From assembly GCF_003672135.1 (NCBI RefSeq), contig NC_039513.1, forward strand, positions 1,984,833-2,048,832: 64,000 nt of DNA. Reading direction: 5' to 3'. The DNA is from Ooceraea biroi. Lineage: Eukaryota; Arthropoda; Insecta; Hymenoptera; Formicidae. The notes under the pieces are model-generated. The model was not told the DNA's origin and ran no database searches. It saw only the letters and a list, made by a program, of their open reading frames with translations. This document shows, one piece after another, positions 40,204 through 53,313 of the stretch (position 1 is its first letter; every line of letters starts with the position of its first letter). Made by a program: the position numbers and the translations under genes.

Positions 40204-42798
40204 GTATGTATGTATGATTTATTGATCCCCTCAGGGTTACAATCTGTACATAAACACTTAACCTAATCTTAGCCAACTTAAAAACTATCTTAAAAACTAT
40301 CTTACACTAACTTAACCTACTTATTCTACTCGTGCGAGTAGAGACGAGGAAAGCTACCTTCCCTCCTCTCCCTCTACACACACACACGCACGCACGCACG
40401 CACGCACCCACCTCCTCCCTCGGACTTCCGTTTCCTCTTGCTTCCCTATCCATAGTTTCCTTCTTTCACTTTTTTTCCATTTTAAGATCTTTCTTCCATT
40501 TCTTTTCTTTTCCTTTCTCCCCCACACATCTCCTACCTCCTCTCACTCACTCTACTCCCCGCATTCTTCTCACCCCTATACCTCACTCTCACTCTCTCTC
40601 CAACCACTCCTCATCCTCACCTTCCTTTTCATCCTCTTCTTCATTTCTCCCCCTTCCCATCCTCTTCTTTCTTCCTCTAATTCCCTCATCCACCATTCAC
40701 CCTCCCCTTCCGCCCCTAATACCCACCCCACCGCATTCTGCCAACTTCCTCCTCCATTCTTCCATTCTCTGCATTCCTCCCAGACGTGTTCCTATGTCTT
40801 CCTTTCCTTTCTACACAACCTGCATACTCTTTTTTCTTCATTCTTCCAGTACATTCCTCCACCCATTTCATTTCCTAGCCTAAACCTTGCTACTCTTCTC
40901 CATCTACTTTCCCCCATCCCTTCTTCAAGTATCCCGGCAGTCCTCTTCCCTTCACCTCCTTATACCAATTGTTATATCTCGACTCCCTTATCCTCTTCCA
41001 CCTCTCCTCCGTCTGCTTCTCCTTATTCATTTTCTCTATTACTCCATACCAAAACCTTCCCTCCTCTCTCTTTTTCTCCATTTCCTCTATCTTCCATCCC
41101 TTACCCTCAAAATGTCTTTTTCTCTCCTCTTCCCATCCCTCTTCCACTTTTCTTCTCTTTGCTCTCTCCTTCACTTCCTCCCAACATCTTCTCGTCAATA
41201 CCCCTCCCCTTCCCTCTTTTAACCTTTTCTCAAACCCCCATGCCCTCTTCGCCGCCCTTCCCCTCAATTTCTCTCTTTGCAATTCTTCCCTTATTAAATA
41301 GCTCGGTCTTTTTCCGTCTACACCTAGACACCATCTCAAATACCTTTCCTCTAATTTCTTCATCTCCTCTCTTTCCTCCCACCCCCAGATCTCTACTCTA
41401 TAAGCTAACACCGTCCAAACCAATTTATCAAATAACCATAATTTTCTACCCATATCTTTACCAAACCTCCTTTTTCCTATACTCCAAATCTGCCCCATTA
41501 CCGCTGTAGCCCTTCTTACTCTATCCCTCACATGCGCGTCTTGATTCCCATTTCTTTGAAACACATACCCTAGATATTTAATCGCTTTGACCTCTTCTGT
41601 TTTCTTCCCTTTCCACCTCCATATCCTTTTATCCATCCTTCCTCTTCCTTTTCTAAATCTCACTACCATCGTCTTGTCACTATTTAATTCCAATTTCTTT
41701 TCCTCTAGATATTTTTCCAGCCTCACCATTATACTCTTCATTCCCTCTTTGTCCTCTGACATCAACACAACATCATCCGCATACGACAATGAATAAACCC
41801 TTTCCCTTCCTAACCTCACTCCTCCCCACCTCACCTTCCCCATCTCTTCCTCCAAATCCGCCAGCACCATATTAAATAAAATAGAGCTTAACGGACATCC
41901 CTGCTTCACCTCTCTTGCCGTCCAAAAACTTTCTCCCTCCTCTTCTCCCACTCTCACCTTACTCTTTGTCCTTACTCTCTCACTATTTCCTCTATTCTAC
42001 ACACCAGCCCCTCCCTAATCTTCTTTTTTCTTAACGCCTCTATTAATACACCTCTGTCCATTGAATCGAAAGCTGCCTTCAAATCTACAAATAACGCAAT
42101 TAACTTCCCCTTCTTTCTCCCTATCTGCCTGTTCACCAAGTAGTTCAACACATAAATATTATCTATTGTCCCCAATCCCTTTCTGAATCCTGTTTGATTC
42201 TTTTCTAAACATCCTTCTCTTCTATCTTTATCTTCAATCTCTCTGCCAGGATCATCACATAAATAACCTTGTATAACGTAGACATTAGTGTCACTCCTCT
42301 ATACTTTTCCGCCACCTTTCCTTCTCCTTTCTTTATGATCGGCACTATCAAACCCTCTTTCCACCCTTCCGGCCATCCTTCTCCCTTCCACATCCTATTC
42401 CAAAAACCCCATATCCATTCTATTTCCTCTCCTCCATACTTCCATACTTCGTTCGGTATCCCATCCCCTCCCACCGCCTTTCCATCCTTCAATTTTCCAA
42501 TTATTTCTCTTATTTCTGTCCTGCTTATCTCCTCCTCTTCGTCTCTCTCCCTCACCCCCCTCCTTTCTCCCCTAACCACTCTACCCTGCACTCTTCCCAA
42601 TAGCCTCATAAAATGTTCTTTCCACTCTTCCATTTCTATACCTTTATTAAATCTTTTCTTCTTTCTTCTATCCCTATTTATTATTTCCCACACCTCCTCT
42701 TCCCTCCTCACACTCTCTGCTTCTCTCTCCTGTCTCTCATTCATTTCTTTCTTCTTATTTTCGCATAATTGTTTATACTCTCTTTTACTTTTCTTATA

Positions 42799-43896
42799 CA
42801 GGGTGTCCCGGGTTTTAACCGACAAACTGCAGGAGCATATTCTACTAGTGAAAATAAGAAAAAATTCTTATATCGAGTTTGCTTAGAAATGCTTTATTAC
42901 AAAGTTATAAACCAATATTGAAAAGAAATATGAGATAAGTAACAACGGATTTTTTCACAAAAATAAAAATTATGTACGCAATGATTTAGTGACGCATTTC
43001 AAAATGTTGTCCTTGCACATCGATACAAGCTAGACATCGACGTAGTACAGAATTTGTTACAGTACGACATTCCTGAAAATTTTGTTGCATCTCAGTAACT
43101 GAATTAGTAATTCGTTGCTTTAAATCTTCAAGCGAGATTACTTCTGTACTGTAAACTTTATTTTTTAAAGTTCCCCATAAATAAAAATCAAGAGGCGTTA
43201 AATCGGGCGATCTTGGAGGCCAGAAAACCGGTCCTCCTCGACCAATCCACCTATGAGCATAATGTTCATCTAACCAGTTTCTAACTTGTCTAGCATAGTG
43301 CAATGGACAACCGTCTAACTGTATCCAGCTGTTTTGGCGAAGATTTAAGATTCTTTCCGAGCGTCGTCGGTGTCTTAGAGCTGAACGAACATCATCATAT
43401 TCATTCATAGGTCGAAATGAACCCAAATTACGTAATTGGAAATGGGTATTACTAAACACAGAACTATCTGGTACTCTCCTGTTAGGAAATCTACGTTGAT
43501 ACTCTCGTACGGCAGCTCGTGCATTTCCGTCACAGAATCCGTACACGAAATGAATATCAGTGTATTCCTCATTTGAAATACTTTTGGCATTCTGATAGTA
43601 ATTGCTAGTTCACACGACGATTGAAATCTAACAGCTACTGTTGTGAAAGTAACAATCATACTGAATCGTTTCAACATAGTGAACATGAATACATGTGAAT
43701 ACACATAACATAAACATCTTCGACCTTCCAAATTCTACACTATGTTCCGTTGTTACTTATCTCATATTTCTTTTCAATATTGGTTTATAACTTTGTAATA
43801 AAGCATTTCTAAGCAAACTCGATATAAGAATTTTTTCTTATTTCCACTAGTAGAATATGCTCCCGCAGTTTGTCGGTTAAAACCCGGGACACCCTG
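42799..43896. mobile_element. Internally deleted mariner-like element, 1.1 kb
   Basis: Perfect ends CAGGGTGTCCCGGGTTTTAA and complement, with inverted repeats of about 150 bases. TA duplicated at 42797-42798 and 43897-43898. It contains a shortened transposase gene. Confidence 0.88.
42986..43546 (-). pseudogene. Mariner/IS630-type transposase, internally deleted
   Basis: The frame starts with an HTH-like segment ([16 protein letters not shown]) and then passes, with the middle missing, to the DDE end: [29 protein letters not shown]. The typical catalytic D-N/D-G and SPDLTPLD positions are visible, but too few residues separate the helix-turn-helix from them for a working enzyme. A remainder upstream (to 43731) is out of frame. 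Confidence 0.8.
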
Positions 43897-44992
43897 TATA
43901 TCTTCCCCGAACTCCACCCTCCTCTCCACCTCCTCAATTCCTTCTTTACCTCTCTCTTTTCTCTCCTACATTCAACATCCCATCCCCTATTTTTTCTTTC
44001 TTTATCCCCTATTACTTTCCCCGTCCCCTCCATTGCATCTCTCAACCTCCCCTAACCCTTCCCATTCTTCTCCAATTTCTCCATCTCCTAGCGCCACCTT
44101 CTCCAACCTTTCTCTGAATATTTTCCTCCCCTCCTCATTACAAACTCCTCTCTCTCTTCTACGCCACCCCTCCAATCCTTCTCTCTGCTCACCTCACCCT
44201 TTATCTTCACTACCACTGCCTGATGATCCGAGTCTATTCTGTCTGCTACTCTCATCTCAATTACACTTTCCCTTATCTCTCTATCTCCTATTATACAATC
44301 AATGACCGTGCACCCCTTCCCTCCCGTAAACGTAAATTCTCCTCTTTCATCCCCCCTCGTATTACCATTAAGTAACACCCATTCCTTCTCCTCCAAAAAA
44401 TTTAACAAAATTCTACCCTCCCTGTTTACTTTCCCATCTCTCGACTTCCTACCTCCGCCTTCTTCCGCCTCTTCTCCCATCAATATTCCCCCTTCACTTC
44501 CCGTTCTCGCATTAAAATCTCCTCCTATTATCGTTTTAACCCCCTTCTTCTTTCCCTCCACCCATTCTTCAATTCCTTCTAACTTCTCTTCAATGTCTCC
44601 GTTCACATAAACTCCTACTACTTTTCATCTGTCTTTTCCACACCTTATCTTTCCCACCATTAAATCTTCCTCACCTACTTCCACTTTTTTCCCTTTATCC
44701 ATCATTCTTTTCCTTATACCCATTACCATACCTCTCATCGCTCTTCCTATCTTACTCTTCCTCTTCGCTTCTTGCATCGCCCATACATATCCCTTCGGTA
44801 ATTTACTTTTTAACTTTTGCCATCCTCTCCCTTCCACCCACGTTTCCGACAATACCATAAGATCCCACTCTTTTAAACTCTTCCAAAAATCTTCATCCTT
44901 ATTATGTAGCCCCGCCACATTCCAAAATGCTACACTCCAATCCTTACCTATCTCCTCCTTCGCCCCCCTCACTCTCATCCACTCTTCCCTCT

Positions 44993-45931
44993 CTAGTTTC
45001 CCTCTTCTCTTCTCTCCTCCTTCTTTTCTCCCTGCATCCTCTCCCTTCTCCTTCCTTTCTCATCCTTTAACACTTCCTCACTTTCATCCCATTTCCACCA
45101 TTGTTCTTCTATTCTAATCCTCCCATAACCTATCCACACCCTCCTCCCTTTTCTTTCCTCTTCTCTAGCTATCTCTTCCAACCTCCATCTCATTTTCCTC
45201 TCTATCCACGTCCAGTCCTCCATTACTCTCTCCTTTCTTCCCTTTAACTCTTTTTTCTTTTTCATTATCTCTCTCTTTTGCTCTTCATTTTTAAGCTTCA
45301 CCAAAATTGATTCCTCCCCATTTTCTCCTACCCCACCTATTCTTTTAAAATCAAGAATCTCTACCTTTGCTCCTATCTGATTTATCAAATTCTGTACCGC
45401 CTCTTTTCTCCTCCCCTCTTTCACCTCTATACCTCTTATTATTATATTCTTTCTCCTCTCTTCTTTATCCTTCCACTCAATTCTACGCTCTATTTCCCCC
45501 ATTTTCTTTTCCCAGCCTCTCTTAACCCCCTCTGCAATTTCTTCTTTTCCTCTCCCCTCTCTAATTCCCCGCTCCACCTCCATCTTCCTCTCCAACCCTT
45601 CCACTCTATCTCTTAGCTCCATCCTCTCCTCTTTCCCCTTTCTCTCTTGCTCCCTTATTTCCTCTCTCATGCTCTCTACTTTTTCAATCAATCTTCTCAC
45701 CTGCTCTATAATCTTTTCATTAGCTTTTTCCAGCAAAAATTTAAACTCCTCTCTTATGACCTCCCTTATTTACTGTCCTATTATCTCTCCACCCTCTCTC
45801 CCTTTCTCTGGCGACCTCGGCGTTTTCTTACTTTCCATAAACACCTCTTCTTCCTCTCCTCCACTTCCTTCTTTTAACAATTCTCTCTTCCCTTTACTTA
45901 CTTTCACTACCGCCCATGCCTTTTTCTCCAT
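44993..45931 (-). pseudogene. ORF1 of non-LTR element 1
   Basis: ATG at 45931 opens a frame that is broken by a TAA at 45770-45772 and then continues to 44993. The protein is a long E/K/R coiled coil (from about residue 60) followed by an RRM-like RNA-binding part (RRKNIIIRGIEV, VEILDFKRIG, ILVKLKN). It would form the ribonucleoprotein needed for retrotransposition. It overlaps nothing and lies directly upstream of ORF2. Confidence 0.7.
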
Positions 45932-46299
45932 TTTCCTTATCACTTATCTTTATCACTTGCTAGCTTATTACACTACCGCCCTCTGTCTTCACCCACTCTC
46001 CTCTATTTCTCCTCACTACTCTATGCCTGTCCACCTTCTCTCTACACGTCCCCTCTCTATCCTCGTCTTACTCTTTGACCAGATTCTAACCTCACTTAGC
46101 CTCTTACTTTATCTCGTCCACTTACTCTCCTCTCTCTCAACCAATTCACTCTCCTCCACTTTTTCTCACTCTCTCTCCCCTCTGCTCCTCACACACTCAA
46201 CTCTCATCTCTAAACTCCACTCTCACTCTCTTCTCCACCATCGCTAATATTCCTCCGCTAAAACCTGTGTTTGTCACCTTAGCACCGGAAACGGAAGTC

Positions 46300-46838
46300 C
46301 GCGTCAAATTTGTTTAGAATCACAAATACAAGATTTTCGAGTTGGTCAATTAAAATCGGACACCCCATATATTGTAATCAAAAGTGAACACCCAGTATAT
46401 TATAATATCGGAAATACAAGTTTTTCGGTTAGTCAATAAAAATCGGACACCCTATATATTGTAATCAAAAGTGAACACCCAATATATTATAATATCAAAT
46501 ATACAAGTTTTTCAGTTTGTCAAGTAAAATCGGACACCATGTATAATATATTCAAAAGTCGACACCCTGTATAATATCATTAGATACTGTGAGATACTCT
46601 ATATTTTAAAATGAGACCTGTATGTTATATTATATTTGAGTGATATGGAAGTTAAAAGAGGAAAGCGAAGTAATATAGCTTAGCAGATTTCATTTTCGCA
46701 ATTTAATCATCGGAATAAATAACGTTTACTTTATCGTGTCAAATTTTTCTCGAAACAGAGATACAAGTTTTTCGGTTTGGTTAATTATAATCGGACACCC
46801 TATATATTATCGTCAAAAGTCGACACCCTGTATAATAT
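46300..46838. repeat. Satellite-like array, part 2
   Basis: Continues 40203 after the retrotransposon. ACACCCTATATATT and GTCGACACCCTGTATAATAT blocks repeat. Ends in TATAATAT at 46831-46838, the left target duplication of the next element. Confidence 0.8.
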
Positions 46839-46961
46839 GTACTGTACAGAGTACAGTACAGACATCAGTTGAGGTCGGACGTGTTTGCCTCTCGCTCTCT
46901 CACAAACAGCACATCCCGATTTTCCGTTGCGATTCCGAGGGTCTTGTCCTCAGCGTTTAAC

Positions 46962-47771
46962 TATGGAAGAAAGAAAACATGCAAGGGCTACGGCACAGTT
47001 GTTGTCAAACCTGTTTTCTGTCATTTGTGTGGTGCATCATCACACCCTGCGTGCATTCCCCGAACGGGTCACCCACATCGTGACGGGAAGTTTTTGAATT
47101 GTGTTATTGTCGATGATCCTCAACCTTCTGACGGTGGAAGCCAATCTTTCCTTGCTAAAATCCAGGATATGATTCGTTCTGAACTTGCTGACTTTCGGAA
47201 GGATTTGTGTGACATGATCAGGGCTGACATTGAACCAATTAATAGAGATATACAAAGAATGTCGGAGCGAATCGATAGACTGGAAGGGGCGGATCGGCAT
47301 GGCTGTGGTTCATCCGCCTTGTCTGAGGAGGATCTTTTGGAGGAGTTAGAGGAGAGGAACAATAGAGCTCTGAACCTCATTATGTTCTCCTTGGATGAAC
47401 CAGCCCAGACGGATGACTCCCGGATTTCTGATGCAGTGCTGGTAAAGGATATCCTTCAATCTATTCTGCCGGACGGTGCTCCTGGCTTTGAGTTCTCCAG
47501 ACTGGGCGAAAAAAGACAGGGACGTTCTAGGTCTCTACGAGTTACACTTCCTACGAAGAAGGCTGTATTGTCGGTGTTGCGGAATAAAAGAAGGTATACT
47601 GGTCCAGCAAAGATACGACAAGATATGACACCTAGACAAAGGAATCATTTGGCTGACCTCAGAGTTCGCTTGCAGGATTTGCGTGATGCGGGTGAAAATA
47701 AAACCATCCGATACATAGGTGGAGTGCCAAGGATTGTAGATGGGAAGCAGCCTCGCGTTGCAAAAAACTAA
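46962..47771 (+). pseudogene. ORF1 of non-LTR element 2
   Basis: ATG at 46962 starts in one frame, but the recognisable protein continues in the neighbouring frame within a few codons: a cysteine-histidine PHD-like finger (CHLCGASSHPACI), a coiled coil (IQDMIRSELADFRKDL to RIDRLEG) and an RRM-like domain (NLIMFSLDEP, FSRLGEKRQG, LRVTLPTKKAVL). A frameshift in the GAAAGAAAAC run explains this. The stop lies just before ORF2. The PHD-coiled coil-RRM order is common in Jockey-clade ORF1 proteins. Confidence 0.7.
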
Positions 47772-47774
47772 TAA

Positions 47775-50661
47775 ACTACCTTCTGGTACATTATCAGAAT
47801 GTGCGCGGTCTAAGAACCAAATTATCAGATTTGCGTTGTGCGTTGCTCTCAGCATCTGAATCTTTTGACATTATCATATTTGTGGAAACGTGGTTGAATG
47901 ATGGTATAGCGAACGCCGAGCTGAGTTTGAATCAGTATAATGTCTACCGTCGAGATAGAAACCCTAGAGTTAGTGCATTCGCTCGTGGTGGCGGTGACCT
48001 AATAGCGGTTCGAAAATGTTATCCCTCTAGGTTTTTAAATATACCTGATTCCGCCGTGGAGCACTTGTTTGTTGACGTTAGAGTCGACCGAAAACATCTC
48101 ATCGTTGGCTCTGTTTACATACCTCCGTGCTCTGATGTGTCCGTGTACGAAGAACATTGTACTGTTGTTAGCGGGTTGTTTAACAGAGCACTAAATACTG
48201 ATATTTTAATTGCGGGGGACTATAACTTCCCTAATGTGTCTGTTTGTGTTGATCCTAACGGAGTTCTGATACATAGATATAACTCTAATCGGTCGTGTAA
48301 TATGTCAGCACAGCTAGATACTCTGTTAAACTGTTTTAATGAGCTCCATCTTTACCAGCATAATACCGTTTGCAATACTGACGGTAATACATTGGATATG
48401 ATTTTTTCTGTATTCCCGATGTTGACTGTAACCCTGATTTCTGACTTTTTAATTGTTTGCGATAAATACCATCCGCCTCTTAGCATGATTTTACCGATTG
48501 AAACTGCGCATCTGTGAGTGGTTCCCTGACGCAAGTGAGAAACTTTAAATGTACGAATTACGTGACGAGTAATGATTACTTGGGAAATATTCAGTGGGAT
48601 GATGAGTTGAGGAGCTTGCCTGTTGACGATGCGGTTGAGTTCTTTTACTCACATCTCGATTTTGTAATCGCGAGTTTTGTGCCGGTGTACACGATTCGGT
48701 CATCCGCATACCCTAGATGGTTCTCCAGGGAATTGATATCACTCGTCAGACTTAAGAAAAGAGCTCACTGCAACTTTAAACGGTCTAATCTATTTTCAGA
48801 CTATCTTGAATTTTCTAATCTAAGATCACAATGTAAAGCTCTATCGCGTCTGGCTTGGAAGAATTACCTGAAAAGAACTGAGCTGTCTATCTGATGATGT
48901 CAATGTTTTTTGGAATTTCATCAACAGTTTCACAAAGAATAAGTCACCTCCACCTTATATCTACTGCAATGACGACTATATTAATGATAGTTTAACTATA
49001 GCTAACCACTTTGCGGATTACTTTGAATCGGTTTACGCTAGCCATGACTCGTTGTGCGATACAGTAAGTAATAGACATAACTTAACTCACAATTCAGATT
49101 TGCATATCACAAATATTAATATAGGAATTGAAGAGATATTTAAGTGTATAAACAGTATGAAATTGAAATCTGACCCAGGAAATGATGGTGTCCCTCCTGT
49201 ATTCATAAAATCCTGTATATTTATTCTCTCTAGAATATTGTGGCTTATTTTTAACAAATCTATATCTAGTGGCATTTTTCCTCGGGCATGGAAGAGATGT
49301 ATTGTAACTCCACTCTTTAAGGGAGGTGACAAGGCTGCCATTTCCAATTACAGACCTATTTGTAAACAAAGTCTATTACCTAAAGTTCTCGATAACATTA
49401 TTGCGAAAAAATTATCTATGTTACTAAAAGGTGTGATTATCAATGAGCAGCATGGATTTGTAGCGGGCCGTTCGACCACAACGAATTTAATGGTCTATTA
49501 TGATTATATTGTCACAGCCGTTGAGGAGGGATATCAGATTGACTCTGTGTATACTGATTTTAAAAAGGCGTTTGACCGGGTTGACCATGGAATTCTGATC
49601 GATAACCTGCGCAATATTGGGATTAGCGGAGCTCTTCTGGACTGGCTGTCGAGTTTTTTGAAAGACAGAGTCTAAAATGTAAAATTCGGAGGGTCTCTTT
49701 CTAGGGATATCGCGATTACATCAGGCGTGCCCCAGCGTTCTCACGTGGCCCCTTTATTGTTCAACTATTTTATTAATGACCTAAAGAACGTCTATCTCCA
49801 CTCAGAATCTTGCTATATGCCGATGATTTAAAAATCTTTCGCCGCATCACGAGGCCAATTGATGTTGAGCTCCTCCAACAAGATCTTTTTAGACTTGACG
49901 ACTGGTATAAGGATAATAATATAAATTTTAACCTATCTAAGTGTCAAGTTATTCATTTTAGCAAAAAGAAAGAAATCTACTCACATAATTACACATTGTG
50001 TGGTAATCCTCTCTTGAGGGTTGAGTTGGTTCGTGATCTCGGAGTAACTCTTTGTAGTAATTTGTCATTTGATATGCACATAAATTCTATTGCAAACTCG
50101 GCATTCAGGAGACTTGGTTTTGTGACGCGTGCTTGCAAACTCTTTGATAATGTGTTTACACTAAAACTATTATTTTGCGCCTTTGTGAGATCCCAATTGG
50201 AGTATGCCTCGGTGATATGGGCCCCCTACCTGACATCTCGTTGTTACTTGCTGGAGAAAGTTCAGCATCGCTTTCTTCGAAGCATTAGCTATAAATTGCG
50301 CAAGCCAATGCACCTCTACGACCATAATTATGATCACCTATTGGATGAAATGAACTTATTAACGTTAGAGAAACGAAGAATTGTATTAGATCTTATGTTT
50401 TTGACTAATTTAATCAACAATAGAATTGATTGCCCTGAATTGTTGAAGCGTGTTGAGCTATATGTTCCTGGAAGATCATTGAGACTCCATGAGTTGTTCT
50501 CTGTCGAGCCACATAGAACTCTGTATGGTAAATACAAACCGCTTAACCGTATTTGTATGTTGGCGAACTGCGTTTCAGACTGTGTTGATCTTTTTTATGT
50601 ATCTCATAACAGGTTAAAAAATGCTTTGCCTCGTTTTTTGGATCTGGCCAAATTGAAATGA
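47775..50661 (+). pseudogene. ORF2 of non-LTR element 2: endonuclease and reverse transcriptase
   Basis: The endonuclease part runs from YQNVRGLRTK through FVETWLND to GDYNFPN and LDMIFS. The reverse transcriptase follows: SDPGNDGVPPVFIKS, FKGGDKAAISNYRPI, YTDFKKAFDRVDH, then a break and MLYADDLKIFR (intact YADD). The C-terminus reaches 50661 (RFLRSISYK, AKLK). Lesions occur near 48510, 48895-48905, 49675 and 49800. Order and motifs place it in the Jockey superfamily. Confidence 0.85.
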
Positions 50662-50865
50662 CTCCATAATTTTTAATTTTTATTTTTTTTAATTTTAATC
50701 GTTTCGGTTGAGCTTATACTCACATGTATACGTACACTTTTTTTCTTTCTTTTTTGTATGTACTCAATTTTACGATACTTTATACGATGTCTAACCATTT
50801 TTGTATACTTTGTACCAGAGGGTTTTCACTCTCATTCAATAAACATATTATTATTATTATAATAT

Positions 50866-51682
50866 AATAAGGTAGTGTGAGATACCCTATATTTTAAAAT
50901 GAGACCTGTATGTTATATTATAATTGAGTGATGAGGTAGGTAAAAGAGGAATGCGAATTAATATAGCTTAGCAGATTTATTTTCACATTTTAATCATCGA
51001 AATTAATAACGTTTAATTTATCGTGTCAAATTTTTCTCGAAACACAGATACAAGTTTTTCGGGTTGGTCAAGTAAAATCAGACACCCTATATAGTATAAT
51101 CAAATGTCAACACTCTGTATAATATATCATCATCAAATTTTTCTCGAAACACAGATACAAGTTTTTCGGGTTGGTCACTTAAAATTGGACACCCTATATA
51201 GTATAGTCAAAAGTCCACACCCTGTATAATATAACACCCTATATAGTATAATCAAAAGTCGATACCCTGTATAATATAAATAAGATAGTGTTAGAACCCT
51301 ATATTTTAAAATTGAGACCTGTATGTTATAATATAATTGAGTGATAAGGAAGATAAAAGAGGAAAGCGAAGTAATATAGCTTAACAGATTTTATTTTTAC
51401 ATTTTAATTATCGGAAGAAATATATAACGTTTACTTTATCGTGTCAAATTTTTCTCGAAACAGAGATACAAGTTTTTCGGGTTGGTCACTTAAAATCGGA
51501 CACCCTATATATTATAGTCAAAAGTCGACACCCTGTATAATATAACACTCTATATAGTATAATCAAAAGTCGACACCCTGTATAATATAATTAGATACTG
51601 TGAGATACTCTATATTTTAAAATGGGACTGTATGTTATAATGTAATTGAGTGATAAGGAAGGTAAAAGAGGAAAACGAAGTA
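50866..51682. repeat. Satellite-like array, part 3
   Basis: Diverged units with GGACACCCTATATA, AAAAGTCGACACCCTGTATA and CTCGAAACAGAGATACAAGT blocks. Ends where the CAAGAG-type repeat begins. Confidence 0.8.
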
Positions 51683-51930
51683 ATCAAGAGGCACGGTAGT
51701 GTCTCGCACCAAGTATACGCGCAGCGCGAGAAGCAGAGTGCCTCTTTACCCGAGACGACGTTTCGAGAGAGCCTTCGATTATCAAATCTCAATAACGGCT
51801 GATCCGATCAACTTCTAAGTAAGCTCAATGGATAGCTTGGGTTCGATTTGCATAAGAAAAGTGTTTTCATTTTTCTCCTACGTTTTCTACGAGCAGAGAT
51901 ATTACGATGCAAAGTTTGAAACCTGACGAT
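51683..51930 (-). repeat. CAAGAG-module copy
   Basis: Starts ATCAAGAGGCACGGTAGTG and passes ACCAAGTATACGCGC. Inverse orientation to 53795-54042. The left flank is satellite. 51931-52370 adds related sequence and ACAC-rich low complexity but no gene. Confidence 0.8.
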
Positions 51931-52371
51931 TTTACGATTAATTATGTAAGATACTCCGTTTTCTCCTCCTCTGTCAAGTGAAGGCAAGGGGGGCTCGCGG
52001 AAAAACGAATGAAAAAATGTGAAGTTCGCTAATTTCGACATTAGATGGCTCGAAATGACACGTAAATGCAGAGTTGATACTGCTAAATTCAATATCGTCG
52101 CATTTCGAATTTTGCATAACTTTTTAAATATTCCTTTAATTTTAATCATCTGTTAATACATTTTACATGGCACGGTAGTTAAGAGTTGATTAAAATCAAA
52201 GAAACGTTTATAAAGTTATGGAAAATTCGAAATATGACGATTTTGAGACACACACACGCCACACACGCACGCACGCACGTCTAGCCACACTGCTACAAAG
52301 TCGGGTAGCTGCGCACCCACAAAGACGGGTCGCTGTACGCCTACAAAGACACTACACAATGTGTGAAATCA

Positions 52372-53313
52372 CACAAAATTACCTTTTTTAAAAAAGGTAC
52401 AAAAAAGCGCCAAGTATACGCGCCCGAAGAACGCGTTCAAAGATGACCTCTATAAAACTATATGATATCAACAAATTGCCCCAATTATAAAAATGAGTAT
52501 TCATGCAAACCAAAAAATCTATTACATTTATTCTATTTATTACATTTATTATATTTTTATACAACTAAATATTTTAATACATATAAATCCCACTAAAAAA
52601 ACCTTACAAAGGTAAAAAAATACGCCAAGTACATAAAAAAGCAAAACTAAATATGATGAAATCTATAGTTAACTAGCCAAGTACTTAGAAGCAATTCAGT
52701 TTGAGGATTTATAATTTGAAATAATACTGGCGTGTCCGGGTTTTGCATTGGACATGCATTCTTCTAAATTTGTACTGCCTTGAGTATTTTCACTAATGAC
52801 TCGTAAATCTTTGTATTTGGTAATATTAAAACAAATACGTTTACAGTTTTGCACATTAGCGGAGTGATTATAAATATCCCTTTTCATTACTCACTCAATA
52901 CAAATAATTTACACATACAGTTTACACAAATTATAGGTAGGACGTACGTTTTAATGCGACTCGGGCACGCCAAGTATTATTTCAATTATAAATCCTCAAA
53001 CTGAATTGCTTCTAAGTACTTGGCTAGTTAACTATAGATTTCATCATATTTAGTTTTGCTTTTTTATGTACTTGGCGTATTTTTTTACCTTTGTAAGGTT
53101 TTTTATTGGGATTTATATGTATTAAAATATTTAGTTGTATAAAAATATAATAAATGTAATAGATTTTTTGATTTGCATAAATACTCATTTTTATAATTAG
53201 CGCAATTTGTTGATATCATATAGTTTTATAGAGGTCATCTTTGAACGCGTTCTTCGGGCGCGTATGCTTGGCGCTTTTTTGTACCTTTTTTTAAAAAGGT
53301 AATTTTGTGTGAT
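52372..53313. mobile_element. Second foldback element, arms about 350 bp
   Basis: 52372-52735 and 52970-53313 are inverted copies. Outer ends CACACAAAATTACC and GGTAATTTTGTGTG, flanked by AT on each side. Several ACTTGGCG/CGCCAAGT words sit in the arms. The loop carries a short frame (52696-52887, minus) without recognised domain. Confidence 0.8.

Larger units (their letters stand above)
40890..44978 (-). pseudogene. ORF2 of non-LTR element 1: endonuclease and reverse transcriptase
   Basis: Pieces in order from 44978: endonuclease start (FWNVAGL, LSETWVE), endonuclease core (IIGGDFNART, DSDHQAVVV), then after the mariner insertion the reverse transcriptase (KAVGGDGIPNEVW, FVDLKAAFDSMDR, GCPLSSILFN, SYADDVVLMS) and a long basic C-terminus ending near 40890. 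Breaks: frameshifts near 44615, 44070, 42190 and 41965, plus the 1.1-kb insertion. The YADD box is intact. The domain order is that of Jockey/I-type elements. Confidence 0.85.
40204..46299 (-). mobile_element. Non-LTR retrotransposon 1, near full length, minus strand
   Basis: Flanked by a 16-base duplication of satellite sequence. It is read from 46299 (GGACTTCCG...) to a (CATA)n tail at 40204. It encodes ORF1, an apurinic-type endonuclease and reverse transcriptase, all now broken. A mariner-type element (42799-43896) is inserted in ORF2, so the original length was about 5 kb. The coding strand is extremely GA-rich. Confidence 0.85.
46839..50857 (+). mobile_element. Non-LTR retrotransposon 2 (Jockey-like), 4.0 kb
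   Basis: Starts GTACTGTACAGAGTACAGTA and ends in an ATT-repeat tail after AATAAACAT. Flanked by TATAATAT (46831-46838 and 50858-50865). Carries ORF1 and a broken ORF2. Confidence 0.8.

Noticed and set aside
40332..46247. Many plus-strand proline/serine/leucine-rich frames
   Set aside because: Antisense of the GA-rich non-LTR retrotransposon 1; pyrimidine-rich DNA rarely contains stops.
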